From positions 372,001 to 436,000 of the forward strand of contig NZ_VITY01000007.1 in the NCBI RefSeq assembly GCF_007993935.1: a stretch of DNA of 64,000 nt, given 5' to 3'. A program made the position numbers and the translations under genes. Every line of letters begins with the position of its first letter. Within the stretch, counting starts at the first letter, position 1. This document shows positions 26,523-34,635 of the stretch, piece after piece. This stretch comes from Bradyrhizobium macuxiense. GTDB taxonomy: Bacteria > Pseudomonadota > Alphaproteobacteria > Rhizobiales > Xanthobacteraceae. The notes under the pieces were generated by a model. The model saw only the letters and a program-made list of their open reading frames with translations. It had not been told where the DNA came from and did not search any database.

Positions 26523-26962
26523 TGGGTGAGACGCACGCGATCACGGTCGATAAGGTGCTGCCTTACGCCGCCGACAGGATCTGGCGGACGCTGACCACGA
26601 GCGAATTGCTGATGAAATGGCTGATGCCGAACGATTTTCAGCCGAGCGTCGGGCACCGCTTCAATTTCCGCACCAAGCCGATGGGCGACTGGGACGGCGT
26701 CGTGCATTGCGAGGTGCTGGATTGCGATCCGCCGCGCCTGCTGCGCTATTCCTGGAAGGGCGGCGCCGACACCAACCCGGACTACGGCTCCAAGCTCGAC
26801 TCGGTCGTCACCTGGACGCTGACGCCGGTCGAGGGCGGCACGCATGTCCGCATGGTGCATGACGGCTTCGCCTTCCCCGGCAACCGCTTCGCCTTCGATA
26901 TGATGAGCCCGGGCTGGGGCAAGATCGTCGACGCGATCGGGCGGGTCACCGCGGAGGCCTAG
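26522..26962 (+). CDS. SRPBCC (START/AHSA1-like) protein
   Basis: 146 residues. VDKVLPYAADRIWRTLTTSE and LMKWLMPNDF open the AHSA1 fold, PRLLRYSWKGG and WTLTPVEGGTHVRMVHDGF are its conserved strands, and a C-terminal helix closes the hydrophobic cavity. ArsR-SRPBCC pairs are common and thought to respond to hydrophobic ligands; no ligand can be named. Translationally coupled to the ArsR gene. Confidence 0.9.
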   Translation: MGETHAITVDKVLPYAADRIWRTLTTSELLMKWLMPNDFQPSVGHRFNFRTKPMGDWDGVVHCEVLDCDPPRLLRYSWKGGADTNPDYGSKLDSVVTWTLTPVEGGTHVRMVHDGFAFPGNRFAFDMMSPGWGKIVDAIGRVTAEA

Positions 26963-27060
26963 AGCACTTTCCGTTCCGATTGAATCGGAACGGGGCTCTA
27001 GATTCTAGTTTTGACGCGTTTTCTTCACGCGAACCGGTACCCACTTCGCTCGAAAACGCT
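26963..27060. repeat. dispersed repeat, family C copy 1
   Basis: About 100 bp starting GAGCACTTTCCGTTCCGATT and ending ACTTCGCTCGAAAACGCT. Contains CGTTCCGATT-GAATCGGAACG (hairpin) and GACGCGTTTTCTTCACGCG. An inverted copy lies at 30500-30602, 3.4 kb downstream. Confidence 0.78.
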
Positions 27061-27068
27061 CGAACCGA

Positions 27069-27560
27069 TCACTCGTTGTTGCCGCGGCGGACCGTAATCG
27101 ACGCTTCGGTTTTGGTGCGCGTGCATTCCATGCTGAGCCGCTTGTAGCGCATCGTGATGGTGTTGCCGCGCAGGATGCCCATGCGCTTCAGGCAGCGCGA
27201 GGTGCCGGTCATGACGTCGTCCTTGGGCACGGTGAAGATCAGTGCCGTCGCGGAGCCGACGAGGTTGAAGAACTCCGGCTTCATCTTGCGGTCGGTCTTG
27301 GCATAGAGCTCGGTCGAATAGTCCTTGCCGCGGCAGCCGAGCGACAATTCCTTCGCCGCCGGGTGCGTGAGGTAGGTGATGTTGGCGGCGGTGAAATTGA
27401 CCTTCAGCCCGTCGATCTGGCCGGCGAGCTGCTTGGCGATGTCCTCGCAGGGATCGGCATGCGCGGGTGCTGCGGCGAAAGCCGTCGCCAGCGCCATCAG
27501 CGCGGCGGGCAGGGTGGAGCGGATGCCCAAGGGCAAGCGTCGGCGCAACGATGCTGTCAC
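27069..27560 (-). CDS. exported protein of unknown function (163 aa)
   Basis: Signal peptide with Arg-rich start and cleavage after AHA. The mature chain has four cysteines (DPCEDIAKQL, LGCRGKDY, TSRCLKRMG, SMECTRTK), probably two disulfides, and alternating strand patterns. I do not recognise the family. Single gene upstream (in reading direction) of nothing on its strand; the repeat copy C1 sits just beyond its stop. Confidence 0.75.
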   Translation of the reverse strand: MTASLRRRLPLGIRSTLPAALMALATAFAAAPAHADPCEDIAKQLAGQIDGLKVNFTAANITYLTHPAAKELSLGCRGKDYSTELYAKTDRKMKPEFFNLVGSATALIFTVPKDDVMTGTSRCLKRMGILRGNTITMRYKRLSMECTRTKTEASITVRRGNNE

Positions 27561-27635
27561 GAAATACCCCCGCGGTATGAAAATACGCGAAGCTACATGC
27601 AGGCTCCCGCGCAGCGCGTCAATATGGCCCGTCGG

Positions 27636-27953
27636 TCAGGACGTGCACTTGCCGTCCTGCGCCTTGGAGGCACCGGCGGCGCGGCGCTCGCAATCATTGC
27701 CATAGGTCTTGCCGTCACAGCCGCACACCGGCTTGAAGATCTTGTTGCAGATCGTCGGCCGGAACGCGCAGGTGCCGGTCTGGTCGGCCCGGCCGCATTG
27801 CCCTTGCTTGAACTGGCAGAACTGGCCGACCCGGCTGCATTGCAGGCCGGCAAGGCCGCCGCATGATCTACCGAGGCGAGCCGCATCAGCGCCGCTCGGG
27901 AGCGCCATCAGCAAGGCCAGCGCCGCAAACCGTATGAAAAGCGCTGTCTTCAT
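27636..27953 (-). CDS. secreted Kazal-type domain protein
   Basis: 105 residues, signal peptide cleaved near residue 24 (SGADA). A cysteine-rich N-part (SCGGLAGLQC, then GQFC) resembles IGFBP-like modules. Residues 69-103 read CNKIFKPVCGCDGKTYGNDC followed by a last Cys103: the Kazal core PVCG-DGKTY-N-C. Cys79 is an insertion relative to eukaryotic Kazal domains but usual in bacteria. Ten mature cysteines in all. Possible periplasmic protease inhibitor; inhibition untested. Confidence 0.82.
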   Translation of the reverse strand: MKTALFIRFAALALLMALPSGADAARLGRSCGGLAGLQCSRVGQFCQFKQGQCGRADQTGTCAFRPTICNKIFKPVCGCDGKTYGNDCERRAAGASKAQDGKCTS

Positions 27954-28174
27954 GAAGGTCTCCTGATGGCTTTCCTGGCCGTTTGGCGATGTGCCGCGCG
28001 TTGTGGCAACCCGAGATTACCGTGGCATGAAACCTAGCACGTGGATTGCCGGTCCGGCGCATGGCTGGAAGGCGGCCGGCTTCCCTTTCCTTTGCCCGAA
28101 AAAGGCTTAGAACGGCTCTACATTGCCGGCGGCCGTGCGGCCGGACCGGGCCTTTCGAAACCGACGAGCAACTC

Positions 28175-29830
28175 ATGAACGCCACCTCAGCCTTTCCCGA
28201 CCAGCAGAAGCCCGTTCCGCCCTACAAGCACACCCCGCTGTTCCCGCTTGGTGCCGACACCACGCCCTACAAGAAGGTGACGAGCGAGGGCGTCCGGGTC
28301 GAGAAGGTCTTGGGCAAGGATATGCTGGTGGTGTCGCGGGAGGCGCTGCGGGCGCTCTCCGAGGCCGCCTTCGGCGACATCAATCACTATCTGCGGCCGG
28401 GGCATCTGAAGCAGCTACGCTCGATCCTCGAGGACAAGGAAGCCAGCGACAACGACAAGTTCGTCGCCTTCGACTTCCTGAAGAACGCCAACATCGCCGC
28501 CGGCGGCGTGCTGCCGATGTGCCAGGACACCGGCACCGCGATCATCATGGGCAAGAAGGGCTGCAACGTCATCACCGATGGCGGCGACGAGGCCGCGCTC
28601 TCCGAGGGCGCGCGCGACGCTTATCTGCGCCGCAATCTGCGTTATTCGCAGGTCGCTCCCTTGTCGATGTATGAGGAGAAGAACACCGCCAACAACATGC
28701 CGGCGCAGTGCGAGATCTACGCCGAGGGCGATGATGCCTACAAGTTCATGTTCATGGCCAAGGGCGGTGGCAGCGCCAACAAGAGCTTCCTGTTCCAGGC
28801 GACGCCGTCGGTGCTGACCAAGGACCGGCTGCTGGCGTTCTTGAAGGAGAAGGTGCTGACGCTCGGCACGGCGGCGTGCCCGCCGTACCACCTTGCGATC
28901 GTGATCGGCGGCACCTCCGCCGAGCTCTGCATGAAGACGGTGAAGCTTGCCTCGGCGCGCTATCTCGATGCGCTGCCGACCCACGGCTCGGCCGACGGCA
29001 ATGCGTTCCGCGATCTTGAGATGGAGCAGGAAATCCTCAAGATGACGCAGTCGCTCGGTGTCGGCGCGCAGTTCGGCGGCAAGTATTTCTGCCACGACGT
29101 GCGCGTGATCCGCATGCCGCGTCACGGCGCCTCGCTGCCGATCGGGCTCGGCGTGTCCTGTTCGGCGGACCGCCAGGTGCTCGGCAAGATCACCAAGGAC
29201 GGCGTCTATCTCGAGGAGCTCGAGCACAATCCCGCGCAGTACCTGCCCGCGGTCGAGCAGTCGCTGGGCGGCGAGGTGGTCAAGATCGACCTCAACAAGC
29301 CGATGAAGGAAATTCTCGCGACGATGTCGCAATATCCGATCAAGACCCGCGTCTCGATGACCGGCACCATGATCGTTGCGCGCGACTCCGCCCACGCCAA
29401 GCTGCGCGAGCGGCTGGAGAAGGGCGAGCCGCTACCGGATTATTTCAAGAACCACCCGGTCTACTACGCCGGTCCCGCCAAGACGCCCGATGGCTACGCC
29501 TCCGGCGCGTTCGGCCCGACCACCGCCGGCCGCATGGATTCCTTCGTCGACCAGTTCCAGGCCGCGGGCGGCTCGATGGTGATGGTCGCCAAGGGCAACC
29601 GTGCCGTCGCGGTGCGCGAGGCCTGCAAGAAGCACGGCGGCTTCTATCTCGGCTCGATCGGCGGCGCCGCGGCGAACCTCGCCGAGCACTGCATCAAGAA
29701 GGTCGAGGTGGTCGAGTATCCCGAGCTCGGCATGGAAGCGATCTGGCGCATCGAGGTGGTCGACTTCCCGGCCTTCATCATCATCGATGACAAGGGCAAC
29801 GACTTCTTCAAGGAATTGAATCTGGGTTGA
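28175..29830 (+). CDS. fumA: class I fumarate hydratase
   Basis: 551 residues, normal length for single-chain class I (Fe-S) fumarases. GGVLPMCQDTGTAIIMGKKG and FCHDVRVIRMPRHGASLPIG with VSCSADRQ supply cluster cysteines. The beta domain at about 400-550 has GTMIVARDSAHAKLRERLEK and YYAGPAKTPDGYASGAFGPT, the conserved swivel-domain motif. Converts fumarate to malate in the TCA cycle. Its stop overlaps the next ORF (TTGA). Confidence 0.96.
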   Translation: MNATSAFPDQQKPVPPYKHTPLFPLGADTTPYKKVTSEGVRVEKVLGKDMLVVSREALRALSEAAFGDINHYLRPGHLKQLRSILEDKEASDNDKFVAFDFLKNANIAAGGVLPMCQDTGTAIIMGKKGCNVITDGGDEAALSEGARDAYLRRNLRYSQVAPLSMYEEKNTANNMPAQCEIYAEGDDAYKFMFMAKGGGSANKSFLFQATPSVLTKDRLLAFLKEKVLTLGTAACPPYHLAIVIGGTSAELCMKTVKLASARYLDALPTHGSADGNAFRDLEMEQEILKMTQSLGVGAQFGGKYFCHDVRVIRMPRHGASLPIGLGVSCSADRQVLGKITKDGVYLEELEHNPAQYLPAVEQSLGGEVVKIDLNKPMKEILATMSQYPIKTRVSMTGTMIVARDSAHAKLRERLEKGEPLPDYFKNHPVYYAGPAKTPDGYASGAFGPTTAGRMDSFVDQFQAAGGSMVMVAKGNRAVAVREACKKHGGFYLGSIGGAAANLAEHCIKKVEVVEYPELGMEAIWRIEVVDFPAFIIIDDKGNDFFKELNLG

Positions 29831-30501
29831 GGGCGATCGGCCTCGACGGATTCTCGAAAGGCTGGGTCGCCGTCAGCATCGACGGCGACCAGCGCACGAT
29901 TTCCTTTCACAGCGATGTTGCGGACGCGCTTTCGCGTCCGTTCGATCGTGCCGGGATCGATATCCCGATCGGCATGACCGATGACGGCGAGCGCGGCTGC
30001 GACCGTCTTGCCCGCGAGCGCCTGCGCCCGCACACCTCGCGCGTCTTCACCGGCGCGCGGCGCTGGCTGTGGCAGGAGTTTCAAGACCCCGACAATGCGA
30101 ACAAGGAAGCGAGGCGCCGCGGCCAGACCGCCGTCTCGCGCCAGCTCTGGCACCTCGGCAAGAAGATCATGGAGGTCGATGCGTTCGTTCGTGCGAACGC
30201 CGCATGCGACATCCGCGAGGTGCATCCCGAACTGGTGTTCCTACGGCTGAACGGCGGCGCGCCGCTGCCGCGCAAGAAATCGGAGGAGGGCGATACGCTC
30301 CGCCGCAAGCTGCTCAAGCACTCAGGCTTTCACGACATCGATCGCTGGCTCTCCGAGGTGCGGATCGGCAGCGGCGCCAAGAGCGACGATATGCTGGATG
30401 CCTGCGCGGTGGCGCTGGCTGCCCATGAACCAAGCGGCTGCGTTCCCGAGGGACCGCAGCCGCTGGATGGACATGATCTGCCGATGCGGATCTGGTTCTA
30501 A
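29827..30501 (+). CDS. DUF429 domain protein
   Basis: 224 residues with a probable TTG start at 29827, which overlaps the fumarase stop by four bases. The sequence directly after is the conserved RAIGLDGFSKGWVAV of DUF429 (RNase H-like fold, with Asp in the first strand), so the TTG start is likely. GIDIPIGMTDDGERGCDRLA, HTSRVFTGAR, REVHPELVFL and KSDDMLDACAVALAA are the remaining family motifs. Predicted nuclease-like fold; activity unknown. Translational coupling to fumarase is odd functionally. Confidence 0.85.
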   Translation: MRAIGLDGFSKGWVAVSIDGDQRTISFHSDVADALSRPFDRAGIDIPIGMTDDGERGCDRLARERLRPHTSRVFTGARRWLWQEFQDPDNANKEARRRGQTAVSRQLWHLGKKIMEVDAFVRANAACDIREVHPELVFLRLNGGAPLPRKKSEEGDTLRRKLLKHSGFHDIDRWLSEVRIGSGAKSDDMLDACAVALAAHEPSGCVPEGPQPLDGHDLPMRIWF

Positions 30502-30602
30502 ACGCGTTTTCGAGCGAAGTGGACACCGGTTCGCGTGAAGAAAACGCGTCAAGGAAAGAAGCTGGAGCTTCGGTTCTGATTCAATCAGAACTGAAGCTCC
30601 AG
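30500..30602. repeat. dispersed repeat, family C copy 2 (inverted)
   Basis: AACGCGTTTTCGAGCGAAGT through GAACTGAAGCTCCAGA: reverse orientation of the copy at 26963-27060, with the same GTTCTGATT-CAATCAGAAC hairpin. Lies between convergent genes. Confidence 0.75.
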
Positions 30603-30611
30603 ATGGTTTGC

Positions 30612-30908
30612 TTACGCGCGCGAGCCGGTGAAGGGGAAGCTGCCCATCGGGCCGATGCCCATCTCGCCGGAGATGCCGTCGCCGGCGACCTTGCCGGAGA
30701 ATTCGAGCGTCAGCGGCATCGGGTTGGTGATGGAAACCTTCCAGGCGACGTCGTCGCCGTTCACGGTGCCGTCGAAGATTTCGGTGGAGTTGCCCTCGGC
30801 GCCCTGCGTGCCGGTGAGCGTACCGCCCGAGCTCGAAAGCGACAGCGTCGCCTTGCGCTCGCCCATCGGCGTCGTCATCGTGAGATTCCAGTTTCCGTCC
30901 ACCGCCAT
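30612..30908 (-). CDS. small all-beta hypothetical protein (98 aa)
   Basis: Begins MAVDGNWNLTMTTPMGERKA; regular alternating pattern with Gly-turns (GTLTGTQGAEG, FSGKVAGDGISGE) predicts a small beta-barrel or sheet, lipocalin-like in rhythm. No signal peptide. Ends GSFPFTGSRA. Homologues of this length are common in soil bacteria but unnamed. Confidence 0.78.
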   Translation of the reverse strand: MAVDGNWNLTMTTPMGERKATLSLSSSGGTLTGTQGAEGNSTEIFDGTVNGDDVAWKVSITNPMPLTLEFSGKVAGDGISGEMGIGPMGSFPFTGSRA

Positions 30909-30989
30909 TGATGTCTCCCCTCGAGATGAAAAGCGTGCGCGGCGGTATAGCCTATCTTGCTGCTTGCGCCTAGTTCGCGGCTGCGGCGA

Positions 30990-31544
30990 TCAGGCGCGGG
31001 CGGTGGCGCGCAGCCGGCTGCCGGTCAGGAAGCGGAAGGCGACATACTGGATCGCGAAGGCGGCGATCTTGGCGCCGAGCAGCACCACCGACACGTAGAA
31101 CGCCCACAGCTTGATGTCGCCGGTCGCTGCGACCGCGATGGTGCCGGCGGCGAGGATGAACATCAGCCCGGCCCAGGCATAGCCGGCGAGGGTGGCGTAT
31201 TCCGGAATGGTCTCGGTCACGATCGGCGGCAGATAGCGCAGCATCCAGCCGCGCTTGAGCATGATCGCACCGATCGCGATGTGACCGATCGCGGGCTTCG
31301 CCAGCACGAAGCGCGGATCGTTGGTGAAGAGCGTCGCGCCGCCCAGCACGATCACCAGCCCAAGGCTCGCCCAGGTCATGTAGCCGAGCGCCTGTCCCCT
31401 CACACGCGCGTAGATCACTTGCGCGATTGCGCCCGCGATCGCAACGCCGGTCGCGATCAGGACATTGTCGGTGGCGAGATAGACCACCAGGAACACGATG
31501 GTGGAGAGGAAGTCGCTCGCGAGCCTGGCAAATACGCTCTTCAT
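30990..31544 (-). CDS. IspZ/YciB-like integral membrane protein
   Basis: 184 residues from ATG 31544, about five to six transmembrane helices. FARLASDFLSTIVFLVVYLA resembles the start of septation protein A (YciB/IspZ), and TLFTNDPRFVLAKPAIGHIA recalls the TLxFxDxxFIKWKPT segment of that family, but the similarity is partial. 53 bp after the next upstream membrane gene; together they form the minus operon controlled by the TetR-type operators at 32193 and 32245. Confidence 0.72.
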   Translation of the reverse strand: MKSVFARLASDFLSTIVFLVVYLATDNVLIATGVAIAGAIAQVIYARVRGQALGYMTWASLGLVIVLGGATLFTNDPRFVLAKPAIGHIAIGAIMLKRGWMLRYLPPIVTETIPEYATLAGYAWAGLMFILAAGTIAVAATGDIKLWAFYVSVVLLGAKIAAFAIQYVAFRFLTGSRLRATARA

Positions 31545-31597
31545 CGTCGTGGTTTCCGTTTCCTCTTGTGTGGCGATTATTTTTGTGATGGCCGTGT

Positions 31598-32173
31598 TCA
31601 GTGCGACGGCAGCGCGCCAGCCGGCGGCGCGCCGTCCCTGGCCATGCGATACTGCGGATACCAGCGGGTGAAGCCGACCGCGGCGTTGCGTGCGGCGAAG
31701 GCGACCAGCAGACCGGTCCACAGCGGCAGCGCCGGCACATAGAGCACCGCGATGTTGCTGATCAACATCAGCAGCGTCGCCGCGGTCCAGGCGCCGGTGA
31801 TCAGGTAGTTGGCATGGAGGAAGCCCGGCTGCTTCGCGGTCTCGGCATCGACCTGCTCGAGCGCATATTGCCGCGTGAAGGGATGGCCGATCAGGATCGA
31901 GCCGAGCGACACCGCGAGAATACCGGCATCGACCGCGATCTTCACCGCGATCATGCTTGGCGTCGCATCGACGAAGGTGAGGTAGAAGCCGACCGCGGTG
32001 AACACGAGTACCGAGCCGACGCCGAGGATCTTGATGCTGCGGCCGCGTGCGATATCGAAGGCGATCACGGCAAGGCAGATCAATGCAGCAGCGAGCAGGC
32101 TCACCGTGGCCGAGGTCACCAGCATCATCGTGGCGAAGGCGCCGTAGGGAGCGAGGATCAGGAAGATCGTCAT
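31598..32173 (-). CDS. polytopic membrane protein of unknown function (191 aa)
   Basis: Six likely transmembrane helices, from MTIFLILAPYGAFATMMLV to IAVLYVPALPLWTGLLVAFA, with FTRQYALEQVDAETA as a cytosolic loop. I do not recognise a named family. First gene of a two-gene minus operon. A perfect operator palindrome lies 20 bp upstream of its ATG, identical in its arms to that before the carotenoid oxygenase, so it is probably co-regulated with it. Confidence 0.75.
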   Translation of the reverse strand: MTIFLILAPYGAFATMMLVTSATVSLLAAALICLAVIAFDIARGRSIKILGVGSVLVFTAVGFYLTFVDATPSMIAVKIAVDAGILAVSLGSILIGHPFTRQYALEQVDAETAKQPGFLHANYLITGAWTAATLLMLISNIAVLYVPALPLWTGLLVAFAARNAAVGFTRWYPQYRMARDGAPPAGALPSH

Positions 32174-32192
32174 TGGGAGCCTCGAGGGCTAA

Positions 32193-32211
32193 TCTTTACA
32201 ACGTAAAGATA
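32193..32211 (-). promoter_or_regulatory. TetR-type operator 1 (perfect)
   Basis: ATCTTTAC-AAC-GTAAAGAT, an 8-bp perfect inverted repeat with 3-bp gap. Lies just downstream of a minus-strand promoter (-35 TTGACG at 32234-32239, -10 TAGGTT at 32212-32217, 16-bp spacing), so binding would cover the start of transcription. Confidence 0.78.
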
Positions 32212-32244
32212 ACCTAGAGGCGGGCAAGGAGAGCGTCAAGCGAA

Positions 32245-32263
32245 ATCTTTACAGTGTCAAAAT
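32245..32263 (-). promoter_or_regulatory. TetR-type operator 2 (imperfect)
   Basis: ATCTTTAC-AGT-GTCAAAAT, two mismatches in the second arm. Sits upstream of the -35 and is 52 bp centre-to-centre from operator 1. Its flank (GTCAAGC-AAATCTTTACAGTG, one base different) matches the flank of operator 4. Confidence 0.68.
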
Positions 32264-32393
32264 CGTGATGCGACGAGGGAAAACTGAGAAATGACAACGA
32301 AATAGGGCGCCTACGCTCACGTGGATGCCCGGCACGCGGCCGGGCATGATCAGCGGAGAGATTAGTGGCTTTCACGTCTGGGACGATTGAGTG

Positions 32394-33797
32394 CTACTCC
32401 GCCCCCACCCAATTGCCATGGAATCCATCCGGCACGCGATGGCCGAGATGGACCAGCGCGGCCGGGCCCGCCTCGACATCCTGTGCGTTGAAGACGGCGA
32501 GGTCGCTGCGGTTTTCGCGGGCGCGCCAGACCACCGCGAGCAGCCAGCCGTCGCCTTCCGCGGCGTCCGCGCCGCGTTCGACGAACACCGGCTCGGAGAT
32601 CGTATCACCGGCGGGCAGGAGATAGTGGCCGAGCCGCTTGCCGCGGCCGTCGACATGCACGATGCCCGACAGCGCACCGAACATCGGCAGGTCAGGGTTG
32701 GCACAGGCGTACCAGCCGTGATTGCTCGCAAATCCGGCGCGGCGATCGTCGACGCGGGGGAATTCACCGGTGAGGTCGTCGAGATAGGTTTGCGTGAAGC
32801 GATCGGTGTTGCCGGAAAGGTCGAAAGTCCAGCGGCAATAGCGCGCGCGGTTCTTCTTCGGATCGGTCGGCGAGCCGTCGGGATGGTTGAACAGCGGCGC
32901 TTCCTCGAACTGCATCACGTCGGCGATGATGCGGTTGCCGTCCTCCCACGCATTCATGACATGGAAGACGTAGCAGGTCTCGGCGCGGAACCAGACGATG
33001 TCCTTTGACGAACCGCTGCGCTTCATCACGCCGACATAGGCGCCTTTCTCCGGCTCCCAGGCGTAGGGCGCCTGTCCGCGCATCGCGCGTTGCATGCTGC
33101 CGGTGATCGGCAGGATCGGAAACAGCACGTGATTCTCGGTGACGATGAAGTCGTGCACCATGCTGGCATAGGGCGCCTCAAAGCGTTCGAACCGCGTCAC
33201 CACGCCGGATGAGCTCACCGCGCCGTACGACAGCGCCGGCGTCAGCGGCCCCGCGGCGTTGTAGCCGAAGAACACCATTTCGCCGGTGACCGGGTCGATC
33301 TTGGGATGCGCGGAGAACGGGCCGGATATCGCGCCCTTGTAATCGCAGTAGCCGAGGCGATTGAGCGTGCCGGGTTCGATCTCAGTCGGCAGATGGCCTT
33401 CCTCGAGCGCGAGCAGCCGGCCGCCGTGGAAGATGATGTTGGTGTTGGCGACGCCGCCATCGGTCGTGATGTCGGCGGGAGCATCCGGCATCTTGCGGCC
33501 GAAGCCGCCGAACAGCGCGCGGCCCGCGTCGTGCTCGGCCTGCCATTTCGGGGTGCGGACCCAGCGGTTGCGGTAGCTGGCGCGGCCGTTCTCGAGATGG
33601 AAGGCGTGCAGCATCCCGTCACCGACGAACCAATGCGCGCCCGGCGCCTCGAACTGCGGATTGGGGCCGTTGCGGTACAGCGTACCGTTGAGTTCGCGCG
33701 GCAACTCGCCGGTGACCTTCAGGAACGGCGCATCGGCTTCAAACGGGATCGGCGCCAGATTGGACCGCGCCGTGTTCGAGGTGACCTGGTCGAGCAT
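32394..33797 (-). CDS. carotenoid oxygenase (RPE65/CCD family)
   Basis: 467 residues from ATG 33797, chosen because AGGGAG lies 6 bases before it; ATG 33803 directly abuts that site. LNGTLYRNGPNPQFEAPGAH and WFVGDGMLHAFHLENG are family openings. The four Fe(II) histidines appear in FSAHPKIDPVTGE, MVHDFIVTENH, CYVFHVMNAWEDGN and the C-terminal DGFHGNWVG. So it should be an active non-haem iron dioxygenase that cleaves a carotenoid or stilbene-type double bond. No carotenoid biosynthesis genes are in this window. Divergent from the TetR gene. Confidence 0.93.
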   Translation of the reverse strand: MLDQVTSNTARSNLAPIPFEADAPFLKVTGELPRELNGTLYRNGPNPQFEAPGAHWFVGDGMLHAFHLENGRASYRNRWVRTPKWQAEHDAGRALFGGFGRKMPDAPADITTDGGVANTNIIFHGGRLLALEEGHLPTEIEPGTLNRLGYCDYKGAISGPFSAHPKIDPVTGEMVFFGYNAAGPLTPALSYGAVSSSGVVTRFERFEAPYASMVHDFIVTENHVLFPILPITGSMQRAMRGQAPYAWEPEKGAYVGVMKRSGSSKDIVWFRAETCYVFHVMNAWEDGNRIIADVMQFEEAPLFNHPDGSPTDPKKNRARYCRWTFDLSGNTDRFTQTYLDDLTGEFPRVDDRRAGFASNHGWYACANPDLPMFGALSGIVHVDGRGKRLGHYLLPAGDTISEPVFVERGADAAEGDGWLLAVVWRARENRSDLAVFNAQDVEAGPAALVHLGHRVPDGFHGNWVGAE

Positions 33798-33817
33798 TCG
33801 CATCTCCCTGCATTATG

Positions 33818-33836
33818 ATCTTTACATCGTAAAGAT
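33818..33836 (-). promoter_or_regulatory. TetR-type operator 3 (perfect)
   Basis: ATCTTTAC-ATC-GTAAAGAT, same arms as operator 1. 20 bp before the carotenoid oxygenase ATG and just downstream of its putative -10 (TACTGA, 33838-33843; -35 TTGACG at 33861-33866, 17-bp spacing). Confidence 0.8.
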
Positions 33837-33871
33837 ATCAGTAGGGATGACGCCTTCGATCGTCAAGCAAA

Positions 33872-33890
33872 ATCTTTACAGTGTAAAAAT
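33872..33890 (+). promoter_or_regulatory. TetR-type operator 4 (one mismatch)
   Basis: ATCTTTAC-AGT-GTAAAAAT. 54 bp centre-to-centre from operator 3 and 19 bp before the TetR ATG, so it can serve both autoregulation and the divergent oxygenase promoter. Confidence 0.75.
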
Positions 33891-33909
33891 TGCGACATAT
33901 AACGGCGTC

Positions 33910-34635
33910 ATGGCAAGATTATCCAAGGAAAACAAAGCGACTCGCCCGGTGCGGGCTCCGACGCGCCGGGTTGCGCGGGTCGCCGTGGACCGTCCGGCAT
34001 CGCGGCGCCGGGCCAATGACACGCCGTATCATCACGGCGATCTGCACGAGGCGCTGCTCAGGGCCGCCGAGCGCGTGCTCGAGCGTGACGGACTGGCGGG
34101 ACTGACCTTGCGTGCCGTGGCGCGCGAGGCCGGTGTGTCGCACGCGGCTCCCACCCATCATTTCGGCGATCTCACCGGATTGCTCAGCGAACTCGCGGCG
34201 ATCGGTTTCCGGCAATTCGGCCAGGCGATGGCGGCGGCGGACGCTTCAGCGGCGACGCCGCCCGAGAAAGGCGTGGCGAGCGCCAAGGCTTATGTCGCCT
34301 ATGCGCAGGCGCATCCCGGCATGTATGGGCTGATGTTCCGCAGCGAGCGGCTCGATCATTCGCGGCCCTCGCTGCATGAGGCGTCCGAAGCATCGTTCGC
34401 AGGTCTGACCCGCGGCGTCGGTGCCAGCCGGCACGAACAGATCTCCAAGGAGCAGCTTACGCTGGATCAGGCTGCCGCGATCGCGTCCGCGTGGTCGCTG
34501 GTGCATGGCTTCACCATGCTGCTGCTCGACGGACGCCTCAAGACGATTCTGGACCGGGCGCCCGAAGGCACATCGGTGGAGACGTTGTTGACCGCGATGC
34601 TGCGTTTGTCCGCGGGCCGCTCGGCGCGGCCCTAG
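33910..34635 (+). CDS. TetR/AcrR-family repressor of the carotenoid oxygenase locus
   Basis: 241 residues from ATG 33910. A basic N-terminal arm (residues 1-38, many Arg) precedes the HTH: YHHGDLHEALLRAAERVLER, GLTLRAVAREAGVSHAAPTHHFGDL. The C-terminal ligand domain (about 85-235) contains YAQAHPGMYGLMFRSERLD, a TetR_C-type motif. The long basic arm may contact AT-rich DNA flanking the ATCTTTAC palindromes. Convergent with the next gene, sharing CTAG for both stops. The ligand is unknown, perhaps an apocarotenoid. Confidence 0.88.
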   Translation: MARLSKENKATRPVRAPTRRVARVAVDRPASRRRANDTPYHHGDLHEALLRAAERVLERDGLAGLTLRAVAREAGVSHAAPTHHFGDLTGLLSELAAIGFRQFGQAMAAADASAATPPEKGVASAKAYVAYAQAHPGMYGLMFRSERLDHSRPSLHEASEASFAGLTRGVGASRHEQISKEQLTLDQAAAIASAWSLVHGFTMLLLDGRLKTILDRAPEGTSVETLLTAMLRLSAGRSARP

